From the NCBI GenBank assembly GCA_023053685.1, contig JALIGW010000001.1, positions 53,503,359-53,567,358 of the forward strand: a stretch of 64,000 bases of DNA. Direction: 5' to 3'. Under the pieces are notes generated by a model. The model searched no databases. It was not told the origin of the DNA and saw nothing but the letters and a program-made list of their open reading frames with translations. Below are positions 37,111 through 47,000 of this stretch, in pieces. Position numbers and translations under genes: made by a program. The first letter of the stretch is position 1; each line of letters starts with the position of its first letter. Source of the DNA: Diadophis punctatus similis (Eukaryota; Chordata; Lepidosauria; Squamata; Dipsadidae).

Positions 37111-37558
37111 GAGCCGCAGTGGCACAGTGGTTGGAATGCAGTACTGCAGGCTACTTCTGCTGACTGCCGACTGCCTGCAAATTGGCAGTTCAAATCTCAC
37201 CCGGCTCAAGGTTGACTCAGCCTTCCATCCTTCCGAGATCGGTAAAATGAGGACCCAGATAAATGGGGGCAATATGCTGACTCTGTAAATCACCTAGAGA
37301 GGGCTGTAAAGCACTGTGAAGCAGTATATGAGTCTAAGCCAGCGGTTCTCAACCTGGGGGTCGCGACCCCTTTCACAGGGGTCAGGAGACTTCGCCCGGA
37401 TGCTGCCATTTGGGTTCTTTTACCCTCTGTGCATGCACAGAATGCTTTGCGCATGCGCAGAGGGTAAAAAAACCCAAATGGCAGCGGCGGGTGCGGTGGC
37501 GGGGCGTGGGTCGCGGCATTAGGAAGGTTGAGAACCACTGGTAAGTGCTATTGCTATT
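37111..37558 (+). mobile_element. Sauria-type SINE, itself interrupted
   Basis: Head GAGCCGCAGTGGCACAGTGG, B-box-like TTCAAATCTCACCC, middle and GTATATGAGTCTAAG at 37325-37338, then 201 bp of another element, then the final TAAGTGCTATTGCTATT. It sits inside the Tigger-like transposon. Confidence 0.92.
37340..37540. mobile_element. SPIN-like hAT MITE, 201 bp, nested in SINE
   Basis: Termini CAGCGGTTCTCAACCTGGGG and AGGTTGAGAACCACTG match the SPIN/Charlie type of hAT end, with GTCGCGACCCC next to the left end. The flanks CTAAGC and GTAAGTGC are explained by an 8-bp duplication of the SINE's own CTAAGTGC with a 2-bp loss on one side and one substitution on the other. The interior is a strong hairpin (37404-37493). 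Confidence 0.85.
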
Positions 37559-38540
37559 TTGTGACTTTCTCATAAACAAACTCAACAACCAGATTACTAA
37601 CTTATCAACTGTGGTGATTCACTTAACAGCCATGGCAAGAAAGGTCATAAAATGGTTCAAAACTCACTTAACAAATGTCTCACTTAAGAACAAAAAATTT
37701 GGGCTCAATTGTGGTTGTAAGTCGAGGACTACCTGTACATTGGTTATAATAGTAGCTTTCCCAAAGATGTCTGTTAGTAAACACATATTCAGTAGTTTTT
37801 TTTTGAAGACTGGCATACACACTTGTAAATAAAAAAGCTAGCTATTTAGACAATTGAAAATAGCATTTTCTTGGCTTTCATCAGAGGAGAACAATGCAAG
37901 CATTTGGGTGACAACACTATCTATAAATGTCATAGGAGAATGTGAAAATGTGTTGGAATGGAAAATAAATTCCTGCTAACTGCACAATGTTAATTACTTA
38001 TAATACCAAACAGAGTCTTAAACATCTCCATGTTGATTTATGACCAGTCTTTGGTTAAGCTGTTGTGTAGTTTGCATGTGGCGCTTGCTTAAGACACACC
38101 TGTTTCTGTTCTAGAGCATAGATACGTCTGCTGGCCAGCGTTGTATGTGATAAAATTAGTTTGGGGATTTTTTTTTTTTGAGGGGCAGTTAAATAATAGC
38201 AAGTGGCTTGTGGTTAGCTTAAAGGGATGTGAGAGGGAAAGCAGAAACAGTCTTATACTGTGCTTACAAAATGAATTATCTCCCTAACACTGAAAAAAAT
38301 ATTGCAACATTGAATATGAAAGATGACAAAGCCCCTATTGATCTTCCCAACACCTTGGAATTCAAAAACTTTGAACGTGACAGCTCATCCTATGAATTGG
38401 ATTAGAGTTTGGGGAGCTATCATTCAGCACAACTAGGTTGCACCAATTTGCATACAGCTTATCTAAACTATTTGTAAATAAAATCAAAACATAGTAGGTA
38501 ATGTCTGGTATTACTAAATGAATGCAAAGGAACCTCATTG

Positions 38541-38586
38541 CTAAGATTAAGTCTTATCATTTGCTAAGATTAAGTCTTATCATTTG
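38541..38586 (+). repeat. 23-bp tandem duplication
   Basis: The unit CTAAGATTAAGTCTTATCAT TTG is present twice without change. Confidence 0.95.
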
Positions 38587-38848
38587 CTTGCTTGGCATTT
38601 AACATCCAATCTTTTACAGGTGATATGGACTGAAATAAAGTCCAAAAGTTGTCTGGGTTTGTCTTCTTTTATTTAAGTATTCAAGTTCTCTGCTTTAAAA
38701 AGTATAAGACTCAGACTCAGATACACCAGAATAACATTGTGAACATTCAGTGTGACAAGATAAAACAGACAGGCACAACATAAATTAGAAAATGTTGAGT
38801 GGGTAACATAACAATTACTTAATGGAAGGGTGGAGATTTTTTTTAAGG

Positions 38849-38962
38849 ATGTGTGGGTTCAGGAATGAGAATACTGATTACATTTTTTTTTTGGTATTGT
38901 CCTATTTTTTTTTAGAATGTGTGGGTTCAGGAATGAGAATGAGCATTTTTTTGGTATTGTCC
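38849..38962 (+). repeat. 68-bp imperfect tandem duplication
   Basis: ATGTGTGGGTTCAGGAATGA GAAT recurs 68 bases downstream, and GGTATTGTCC occurs at the end of each unit. Units differ by short T-run and internal length changes. Confidence 0.85.
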
Positions 38963-39404
38963 CTAGAAGAAACACCAATTAGCTCATTATTTTTTCCATG
39001 TGTTCTCAGTATGTTGAGGTTGCAAGAATTGAAGATTAATGCAAATCAGCTTTGGACTGCTTTGGAACACTCTGTAATATGTCTCCTCTGCCACTTTATC
39101 TTACTCTATTTATATTCTTTATTCAATATTAACTCCACTCCAAAAATTGTCTCTTTCATAAGATAAAATATATAACGAATACAGCAGTAATGCACTATCC
39201 TACTTTCACATTGGGATTCAGATATTACTGTATATTTATGTGATGTACTGCTCTTGATTTTGTTCGTTTTACTTTGGTTTTGAATGCCAAAGCATATAGA
39301 GATAAGCAACATCTACATACCATTTAAAAGAGAGAATAAGGAAAAAAAACAAAAAGACCAACAAAGCAAAATGACCAAAACTCCTGTTTATCAACAATCA
39401 ACAC

Positions 39405-39665
39405 CCAGATGAACAGAGATTAACACCAAGATTAAAACTAGATCAACAATAAGAAGTAAACAATACCCAACTCAGACAGTTAACAGTAAATAAGAACTTA
39501 ATCAAGGAACTACCAAAGCCACTCCCACCAACACTGCCAGGGCAAGCCACTAGTATATAAAAGGGAAAGAAATTCCACTTCCTTTTAGATGATGTTATCT
39601 AGTTTGGTAATGAAACATTTACAACAAAACAACCAAGCTCAGAGAGCATCAAGGACCTCACAAGA
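39405..39665 (+). mobile_element. Penelope-like repeat fragment with TATA box and hammerhead-like segment
   Basis: The ordered blocks are ATACCCAACTCAGACAGTTA, CACTCCCACCAACACTGCCA, AGCCACTAGTATATAAAAGG (a TATA-like box at about 39553), the hammerhead-like region at 39581-39625, and CAACCAAGCTCAGAGAGCAT CAAGGAC. The last block recurs in reverse at 60812-60860. A TATA-like box just upstream of a hammerhead-like fold fits the 5' region of a Penelope-like element. That family name is inference, as no reverse transcriptase is present. Confidence 0.5.
39581..39625 (+). ncRNA. Degenerate hammerhead-like ribozyme motif
   Basis: TAGATGA (CUGAUGA in the intact motif) at 39586-39592, a stem-loop of TGTTATCTAGTTTGGTAAT, then GAAAC at 39612-39616. 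C3 and U4 of the core are changed and the cleavage triplet is not GUC, so this copy should be inactive. It is useful as the sibling of the better copy at 60.9 kb. Confidence 0.4.
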
Positions 39666-39765
39666 GGAGATGTAGTAGTTCTGCCTGGACAAGTGCTTGC
39701 AGTTTTCATGGGAAGGTTTTTCAGAACTGATTTGCCGTTACCTGCTTCCTAATTAAATTTAATTT

Positions 39766-40045
39766 AATTAAAAGTTCTTATAGGCCGCCCAATCCTGTAG
39801 GACTCAGGGCGGCGTACAATAGGAATAATAACATTACAATTAAAAATGACAATTAAAAACATAACATCATTTTAAAACCATTCAGTCAGGGGGAATCCGA
39901 TCTTCTTCTTCACCCCGCCTAGGGCTGAGTGAAAGTGACTGGTCCAAAGTCACCCAGCTGACTTGATTTCTGACTAAGACAGGAGTAGAACTCAGTCTTA
40001 TTTCTAACTTGATGTTTTAATCATTACACCAAACTGATTCCTAAA
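39766..40045 (-). mobile_element. tRNA-headed SINE with L2-type tail
   Basis: Minus-strand order: an A-box-like head CAGTTTGGTGTAATGATTAA (from about 40045), GAGTTCTACTCCTG in the B-box position, CAGCTGGGTGACTTTGGACC, a CCCTAGGCGGGG block, and the 3' end GTACGCCGCCCTGAGTCCTA...TTGGGCGGCCTATAAG at about 39815-39780. A pol III promoter joined to an L2 tail is the MIR/CORE-SINE design. The copy is nearly full length but old. Confidence 0.7.
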
Positions 40046-40341
40046 GTGACTTTAGCAAATTTTTAAACCTTGTAAGGGATTTATCTCAATAAAATAACAA
40101 AACCAAAACAGCAGCAATATTGAAATAAAAGCAATGGTTGACTACATTTTACATTTACAGTATACTAGAATATATTCATTGAGATCTGTGGGACTTATAA
40201 CACATGCCTAATTTAAACCCCATCGATCTCCACGAATTTATCCAAAGCGTGATCAAAAATTATAAAAATGATTCAAAAGTTAACTCTTCACTTGCTTTGC
40301 ATGTTTGGGACACTACAATAGAAAGGAAGTATTAGGGGAAA
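40046..40341. other. No recognisable feature
   Basis: TTCATTGAGATCTGTGGGAC near 40177 hints at an old amniote repeat, but it is too short to call. Confidence 0.35.
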
Positions 40342-40574
40342 ATAGCAATAACAATAGCAATAGCACTTAGACTTATATACTGCCCCATAGTGCTTTATTT
40401 TACATAGTGCTCTCTGAGCAGATTACAATGTCAGTATATTGCCCCCAACAATCTGGGTCCTCATTTTACTGACCTTGGAAGGATGGAAGGCTGAGTAAAC
40501 CTTGAGCCAGTCAGGATCGAACTGCTGGCGGTCAGCAGAGTTAGCCTGCAGTATTGCACTCTATCACTATGTTG
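40342..40574 (-). mobile_element. Sauria-type tRNA-derived SINE
   Basis: Reverse copy: AATAGCAATAGCACTTAGAC, CCCCCAACAATCTGGGTCCT, GGATGGAAGGCTGAGTAAAC, TTGCACTCTATCACTATG. A 12-base insertion (TATTTTACATAG) lies in the conserved GTGCTTTACAGCTCTCT region, and the head end is diverged. Confidence 0.88.
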
Positions 40575-42357
40575 TTAATTTCTTTGTGAGAAAATAATTG
40601 GAAGCAGTTCCAGATATAGAAGTTGGCAGATCAGAATAATTTGTACAGAATTGTCTTGGGACAACACTAGGCCACCAAAACAAGCAATTATATTACAATT
40701 CTACTTTTGGCAAGCTCAAAAAATAAATATCAAAAGTTCTAAATCAGTTGTCAAACTTTTATTATTTTACCACAGGCTTTCAAATATGAAATTTCAGATG
40801 TTTAAAAGTTTTTAAAAAGTATATTTAATTTGCTGCCATGATGCTGATCTTTTAAATTTAGTAGTCCTTTCAGGAGAATAAATGATAGGTGGATCGTAAT
40901 GATTGTTTATTGTCTAATTTTACTCTCAGTTTTCTCAAAGCAAAACAGTTTACATTGCAATTCTATATATCCCTTCTTCAAAGAAATCCCCACTGATAAA
41001 ATAGAAATTACTCTACATCTTTAGTTCCATAACATTGTGTTTTGACAATGACATTGCACAATAATAAGAATTACTTGGATTCTTCAAATCATGTGAATTG
41101 ACAAGAAAGAAAGAAAATATCCTTCAAGCATGTTTCTGAGTTTTCTCTTTAAAAATGTGTTCAGGAAGGGTGTCTTCTTATTCTCTTAATATTAATGTCA
41201 TATGTGGTAGCATTATTGGAACTAATAAAGTTTTCCCCCCTCTCCATGATCTCGGGAGAACTGTCTATTCATGGTTCCTGTTTTAATTTATGTTCCTTTG
41301 AGAGAACATCTGCCACTTTTGGTTCTCTACTATTTAACTCTACACTTCCTTGTTATTTTTGCCACACATGTAATATCCATTGATGTTGCAGACAGAGTAC
41401 ATTTTGAAAGGTTTTCTCCTTCAGTTCAACTGCCATTATTTTTCATTAGGTGTAGCAGCTTATTTTGACTAGAGCCATCCTAGTAGGACAATCCTATGCA
41501 TGTCCACTTAAGGGCTTATGGGTCCACACTGTTTTGGAATAAACTTCATTGAACTTACTGGCATTTTCTTGGATTCACAAAATGCAACCCAACCAAAAGC
41601 CTTTTTATGTCCCTTAATAGGGAGTTAAACAAATGTTTTTGTTTAAGAGGGAGTGAACTAAAACAAACCAAAATATACCCTTCCCCAGCTTTTAAAAATG
41701 AAACCAATATACAATATAACACATTTATACAAATATATTTAACATTTTGAGCCTCAATCATTTCCAGGACCTTTTCACTTGAGTGATAAAAGTGTACTGG
41801 CTATTATGTGACTTCTTTACTGTATAACAGGTTCACAAGTTATAGTCCGACAATAAGACTGACTGTGGGATTTTGCTATATGTGATTATTCAGGTTCTTT
41901 TCATTCTAGGTAACAGATTGGGAACAAGTTTTTGGGATACTTCCGAACCATCTCTTCCTTCACACTTGGTAGGCCCTGCACCATATCAAAGAAAAGGCAA
42001 GATATAAAGACAACATCAAAATAACACTAGTCTAATGCCTTGCACGCTGTTCCTCCAGCACTGAGGAGAAGGAAGAAACTGACACAATGCTTGTCGGTGT
42101 CATCCTCACGTACCTGCCTGAATGGAAGCTGCAAAGCCACCAATCAAGCATTTCCCTTACAAGACCTGAAACTCTGGAGCTGGAGGAGGGTTGAGCTAAG
42201 AGATCCCTCTAATGGGGAAATAGAGCCACAGCATTTTAAACTCTAAAAAACAGACTGTTTGTGTAACAGTTTTAACTTCATGCAGCTTTGCCAGAAATAT
42301 ATGAGCCCAGCTCTAGAATTATGTTGATGCTGGAGGTACACAAACACACACATGGAA
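40575..42357. other. No firm feature; possible ancient amniote repeat at 41460-41565
   Basis: AATCCTATGCATGTCCACTT AAG and AATAAACTTCATTGAACTTACTGG at 41490-41560 resemble an old interspersed repeat common in amniotes. Other parts, including the short frame at 42040-42246, are unrecognised. Confidence 0.3.
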
Positions 42358-42696
42358 CAGAGGTGGGTTCCTCCCGGTTTGGACCGGTTCATCCAAACTG
42401 GTAGCAACCCACTGGTGATGTCACGATGACGTCACAGAACCGGATCGTTCGGTGCCAGTCCGTGGAGGCTGCCATCTTTTTTTAAAAAAAAAATTGAATT
42501 TTTTGGGGGGAGATTTTTTTTGGGTTTTTTTTCTTCTGCACATGCACAGAAGCTGAGTTTCTGGCACTGCGCATGCATCACCATCTTGTTTTCGGCTTTT
42601 TGGGGGAATTTTTTCTTAGTTTTTGCTACTATGCATGCGCCCACACGGCGCGGGAGGAAGTGAACCGGCAGCGAGGTAAGTTAGAACCCACCCCTG
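42358..42696. mobile_element. hAT MITE, CAGGGGTGGGTTC family, copy 4
   Basis: Termini CAGAGGTGGGTTCCTCCCGG and AGTTAGAACCCACCCCTG. A perfect 8-bp target duplication ACATGGAA lies at 42350-42357 and 42697-42704. It is closely similar in length and order to copy 1 (13126-13466). Confidence 0.92.
42427..42434. promoter_or_regulatory. Perfect CRE palindrome inside MITE
   Basis: TGACGTCA is an exact full CREB/ATF site. The equivalent place in copies 1 and 2 has near-sites (GATGTCATGATGATGTCACC and TGATGTCATCGTGACATCAC). Function is not shown. Confidence 0.35.
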
Positions 42697-42792
42697 ACAT
42701 GGAAGTGCCGGGGGTTAATTCAGAAATTTTCTGAGCTCCTCTGTCTGCAGTACTTTAGTTTGTAATGTCAAGAGTTGAAGATGTGGATTTCA

Positions 42793-43026
42793 AACAGTGG
42801 TGGTGCAGTGGTTAGAATGCAATATTGCAGGCTAACTCTGTCCACAGCCAGAAGTTCGATCCTAACTGGTTCAAGGTTGGTCGATCCACCCTTCCAAGGT
42901 TGGTAAAATGAGGATTCATATTGTTGGGGGCAATATTGCCTCCAATATGCTGACACTGTAAACCTCTCAGAGAGAGCTGTAAAGCACTATGGAGCAGTAA
43001 GTCTAAGTGCTATGTCTAATGCTATT
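42793..43026 (+). mobile_element. Sauria-type tRNA-derived SINE
   Basis: CAGTGGTGGTGCAGTGGTTA, GTTCGATCCTAACTGG, ATTGTTGGGGGCAATATTGC with a small internal duplication, CTGTAAAGCACTATGGAGCA, then GTCTAAGTGCTATGTCTAAT. It is diverged, with the tail slightly scrambled. Confidence 0.88.
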
Positions 43027-43119
43027 TCTTGTATAAGCAAGACATACTGTAATATATGACTTAAATGTTAAGCAAAATTAAAGGAATTAAAGGAAATTTA
43101 TCATAATAGAAATGGATTG

Positions 43120-43356
43120 CAATAGCAATAGCAATAGCAGTTTTCTTATATACCGCTTCATAGTGCTTTACAGCCCTCTCTAAGCGGTTTACAGAGTTCA
43201 GCATATTGCCCCCAACAATCTGGGTCCTCATTTTACCCACCTCGGAAGGATGGAAGGCTGAGTCAACCTTGAGCCTAGTGAGATTTGAACAGCTGAACTG
43301 TTGAACTAGCAGTCAGCCTGCAATGGCTGCATTTAACCACTGCACCACTTCAGCTC
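43120..43356 (-). mobile_element. Sauria-type tRNA-derived SINE
   Basis: Reverse copy with three AATAGC units at its 3' end, ATACCGCTTCATAGTGCTTT, CCCCCAACAATCTGGGTCCT, GGATGGAAGGCTGAGTCAAC and head CACTGCACCACTTCAGCTCC. It lies about 90 bp from the previous SINE in the opposite orientation. Confidence 0.92.
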
Positions 43357-43387
43357 CTTACCCCAGAGAACTTCTTGTATAAAAGCT

Positions 43388-43999
43388 AAGGTGACCAGAC
43401 ATCCCGCTTTTGGCGGGACAGTCCCGCTTTTTAATAATTTGTCCCGCGTCCCGCGGCGTTTCAAAAAAGTCCCGCTTTTTAAATTTGAATTTGCCCTGCA
43501 CACCCCTCTGCCTCCTGCCTCGCCTGCCTCCTCCTGTCAGGCGGGAGGGAGGGCAGTGAGAGGGGCAGTGGCGGTCTTGCCTGTTCGTCGCCGCAGAGCC
43601 GAAGAAGCTGGTGGCGTTCGCGGTGCGGGGCTTCCCCTGCCCGCTTTCCCCAGCTGCCGGGACGCCGCCATTTGCATTCTTTTGCCCTCTGTGCAAGCAG
43701 AACGCTTTGCGCATGTGCAGAGGGCAAAAGAATGCAAATGGCGGCATCCCGGCGGCTGGGGAAAGCAGGCGGGGGAAGCCCCGCGCCACGAACGCCACCA
43801 GCTTCTTCACCTCTGCGGCGACGAACAGGTAAGCCTGCGCCGGTAGGAACTCACCCCTGGTTGCGATGAAGGGGGGGTGTTTGGGGAGGGTGCACAAAGC
43901 TGCAGGATAAGAGAGACGGACCCCTCCCATCTTGCTCCCCTAGAACCCCCCCCCGTCAATGGTGTCCCGCTTTACAAATATTAAAATTTGGTCACCTTA
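43388..43999. mobile_element. DNA transposon with TAAGGTGACC ends, 612 bp, non-autonomous
   Basis: The left end AAGGTGACCAGACATCCCGC and the right end AAATTTGGTCACCTTA share inverted GGTGACCA. Blocks GTCCCGCTTT occur at both sides. Flanking ATAAAAGCT (43379-43387) and ATAAAAAGCT (44000-44009) look like a 9-10 bp target duplication. Alternatively, CTAA/TTAA at the junctions could indicate a piggyBac-type TTAA target. The superfamily is unresolved. The frames of 82-190 codons over it come from its GC-rich foldback and have no motif. Confidence 0.7.
43566..43859. mobile_element. GC-rich foldback, possible nested hAT MITE
   Basis: Large inverted arms (CCTGTTCGTCGCCGCAGAGC at about 43579 against GCGGCGACGAACAGGT near 43830) surround a central hairpin at 43664-43745. 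The right side ends GGTAGGAACTCACCCCTG, the terminus of the CAGGGGTGGGTTC MITE family. The matching left terminus is absent or changed, and no target duplication is found. Confidence 0.55.
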
Positions 44000-44009
44000 A
44001 TAAAAAGCT

Positions 44010-47000
44010 CAAGTATATTTTAAAAGGCTTTTTAATGGGAAAATATGAGCATTTTTATTCAGAGTACCACTGCCAGTTTACTGTTTCCGTACATAAAAAT
44101 TGTATGTAAAAAGTATCATTTACAAAATTGCATAGGTCTGCCTTCAAATATGCAGTGTGAAATCAATATCTAAAGGCAGTTAACCATATTCCTTATTTAT
44201 AAAACGTGTGCCTGGGCCCAACATGGTTTTATGATCCTGTGCAAACAATCAGAGACTTTTGGATAGACACCAAATCAAAACATCAGCAGAAGGGAGATGT
44301 GGAAAACTGATTCATGCATTCAGATTCAACAGAGTAAGCATGCAGTAGCTAAACTATAAATAATACCACACTAGAGATTAATAAGACATTAGCACAGGAA
44401 GACAGTTTGATCCTAGTTAAAAAGTGCATTTTGAATGGAGGAAACCATAACTAAGTGCATAATATGAGAGCTTTGCTGAAAGTTGAATGCAAGCCTTGAG
44501 TGAATTAAATTGCAAGAGAACCAATTATTTTTTAAAAACTGGACACAATCCTTTAAGTATGGATACTATATATTTTCTTTTTCTTTTAATAAAAAGAGTT
44601 TAATCAGCAATAGTATTTGGTGGGTTGTGATTTTTAAAAATTCACCTGCAAAGCATTTAGAGAAGAAAGAGTTTTACTATAAGAATATCCTGCGCTTAGG
44701 ACTTCCCTTTGCTCTGGTTTGCCATGTTGATAAATCAAAATTATGTGTCCAAAGGGGAAAAGGGAAGTAAAACTATTTCCAACTGAAAAAAAAAAGGCAA
44801 ATGATTCATTTCAGTTCAAATGATAATTGAAAATACAGGGAGGAAGAAATGATTCCTGACTGTTATTTTTTATTTGTAATATCTGCTTTGTTAAAAGCAA
44901 GCCTATCAAGATCCACTTTTTAAAAAGGTCATATTGCCACTATAAATCTTTCTTTTTTTGGCAAAGAATATACACTGAACTTTTTTTTTTTGCTTCCCAG
45001 CATTTCATCATTTTTAGATGAAAATAATGACTGACTACAATACATCAAGCTGCTCAAATGGCAGAGAGAGAGAGAGAGAGTAAAAAAAGAGGCAGATTTC
45101 CAGGAAAACTAGCAACCGATGTCTTAATTAACTTTAGGACTGCTGCAGCGTTGCCGAGAAAGCTGGAAATCTTATGACCACCTTTTTCATATTGAGTGCA
45201 ATCGCATCTGAATACCTTAATTTCTGTGAATGACAGAAAGAGGATCAGTTCTGACAACTTGAAAACCCCAAAGAGCCCCTATCTGTGAAACACATCTTTC
45301 TCTCCCCACATTCCTTTCTGCTTCAGCCATCAGATTTTATTTCAGAGTAGAGTCCCTAGACAGGCTCTCTTATGGGCCAAATTATGGTGCCATGGAATTT
45401 ATTAGAGAGAGCTTTCCATTGAGATGAATAGCATAATCATTTGGTTCTGGATGTTAAAAAGCCATCATTCAGATACAAAATGACAGCAAGTGAATCCATT
45501 TAGGATCAGAGCTCTAGGGGCATGGAAAAACGCATCTATCTGGGAATGCTTAGATGTATCACAGCATGTCAGTTCCCTACAACACAGTGTTGTTCTTTCA
45601 ATGCATTCCAAGACTAAAGGGTCAGCAAAGGGTTCCTTAATTATGGGATTGATAAAATAGATATAATATTTCAAAACAAATGCAACTCTACAGATGATAG
45701 CTTTGAATGTATACCACACATGTTTTAAGGCTGTATCTAAAAAAATGGAAAATGGGACTGCAGAAATACATGCTTGTCAGGAACCTAAAATCTCACCAGA
45801 TGTCAATTTTAGGATTTTCCTCCTGCAAACTAGCACCGGAACATAAAAGAAAGATGAATGTATGGTCTTTCCTTTTACTTACATGATGACTGGATATTTT
45901 TAGCTCAAGTACTGTAGTATAGAAAAACATGCCTCTTCGCTGAGCCCTGAGAAAGACCTATGTTCAGTTTTATGATGTAAATTATAGTATTCTTTTCTCT
46001 GAATAATCCATTTATATCTTTTATGTGTAGTTTAGAAACTGCATCTCCCAGTGGCTTCAAATGGAAAGCTCTTATAGCTACCAATCAAAAGATATTAAGT
46101 GACTGCTCCATTTGCTTTTGCTTTTTCTCATCTGAGACATTGTAAAAGAGCAATTAAATGTGGCACCTGAAAGCATTCTTATTCTGTGAAGAGAGAAAGA
46201 AAAGGGACTGCACTATTAAAATTAACAGCATGGCTGTTAGCAGAAAAGAGAACAAATTGGTATGATTACTGCCCGTTATCTTTTTAATATAAATAAGCAG
46301 TCTAGTTATGTTACCAGAATTGGAGGTAAATGCTGAAGTCACTTCAGTGATAGCATGACCCATACCAACTCTGATAGGTTCCAATTTTCATTGCATTAAT
46401 ATTATAGCAGTGAATATCTGCATGGAGCCAACAATTGGATTAGATATGTCTAAGGTCCTTTCTAACCTTAGGTTTTATTCTCTGATATATAGCTGAAAAT
46501 CATGGAGAATATTTATCTATGTGGTCACTAAGAATTGAGAATGACTTGATAGCACATAATCATACAGTTAGCAAATAATCAATGATTTCATGGGTAAATA
46601 ATGATAACTCTAAGTTGTGAAGACCACATTGAACACTTGTACGACAGGAAATAAAAGTTGATTGTGTGAGTAGAATACTTGTGACTTGGCTGGAGTTTTG
46701 TATTACTTTTCCTTAATAAAATATTGCATCATGAAATTGGTTCATTCTTTTTGAATAACCCTGTATTCAGAAACAAATAATTTTTATCAAATTTGTTTGT
46801 GAAAGAGAAGTTTAAGCATATAAGTTAATCATTTTCAAAGTGTGGTCCCCAGCAATCACTGGATTCAATGGTAAGACAAGCATTAAAATAAGCTCATTCT
46901 TATATATTAAAGACATGAAAATTTTTCAGAAGCTGTTTTGCCATAAGTGGATAGGGCATCTGTATAAAAAACTCAAAAGCAGGAAGATTATGATATAGTC

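Larger units (their letters stand above)
36925..37735. mobile_element. Tigger-like DNA transposon, complete ends, split by a SINE
   Basis: The left terminus TAGGTAGTCCTTGACTTACA (36925) and the right terminus TGTAAGTCGAGGACTACCTG (ends 37735) are inverted matches with TA on both outer sides (36923-36924, 37736-37737). The body is interrupted at 37111-37558 by a Sauria SINE; joined across it, the two halves match the order in the 35.3 kb copy. It is non-autonomous. Confidence 0.85.
37736..39404. other. Mostly unrecognised; two small tandem duplications
   Basis: Apart from the duplications at 38541-38586 and 38849-38962 I recognise nothing here. Confidence 0.4.

Noticed and set aside
43358..43930. 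190-codon and overlapping GC-rich frames on both strands
   Set aside because: They lie in a large CpG-rich foldback inside a DNA transposon. All six frames are open for composition reasons, and no domain motif is seen.
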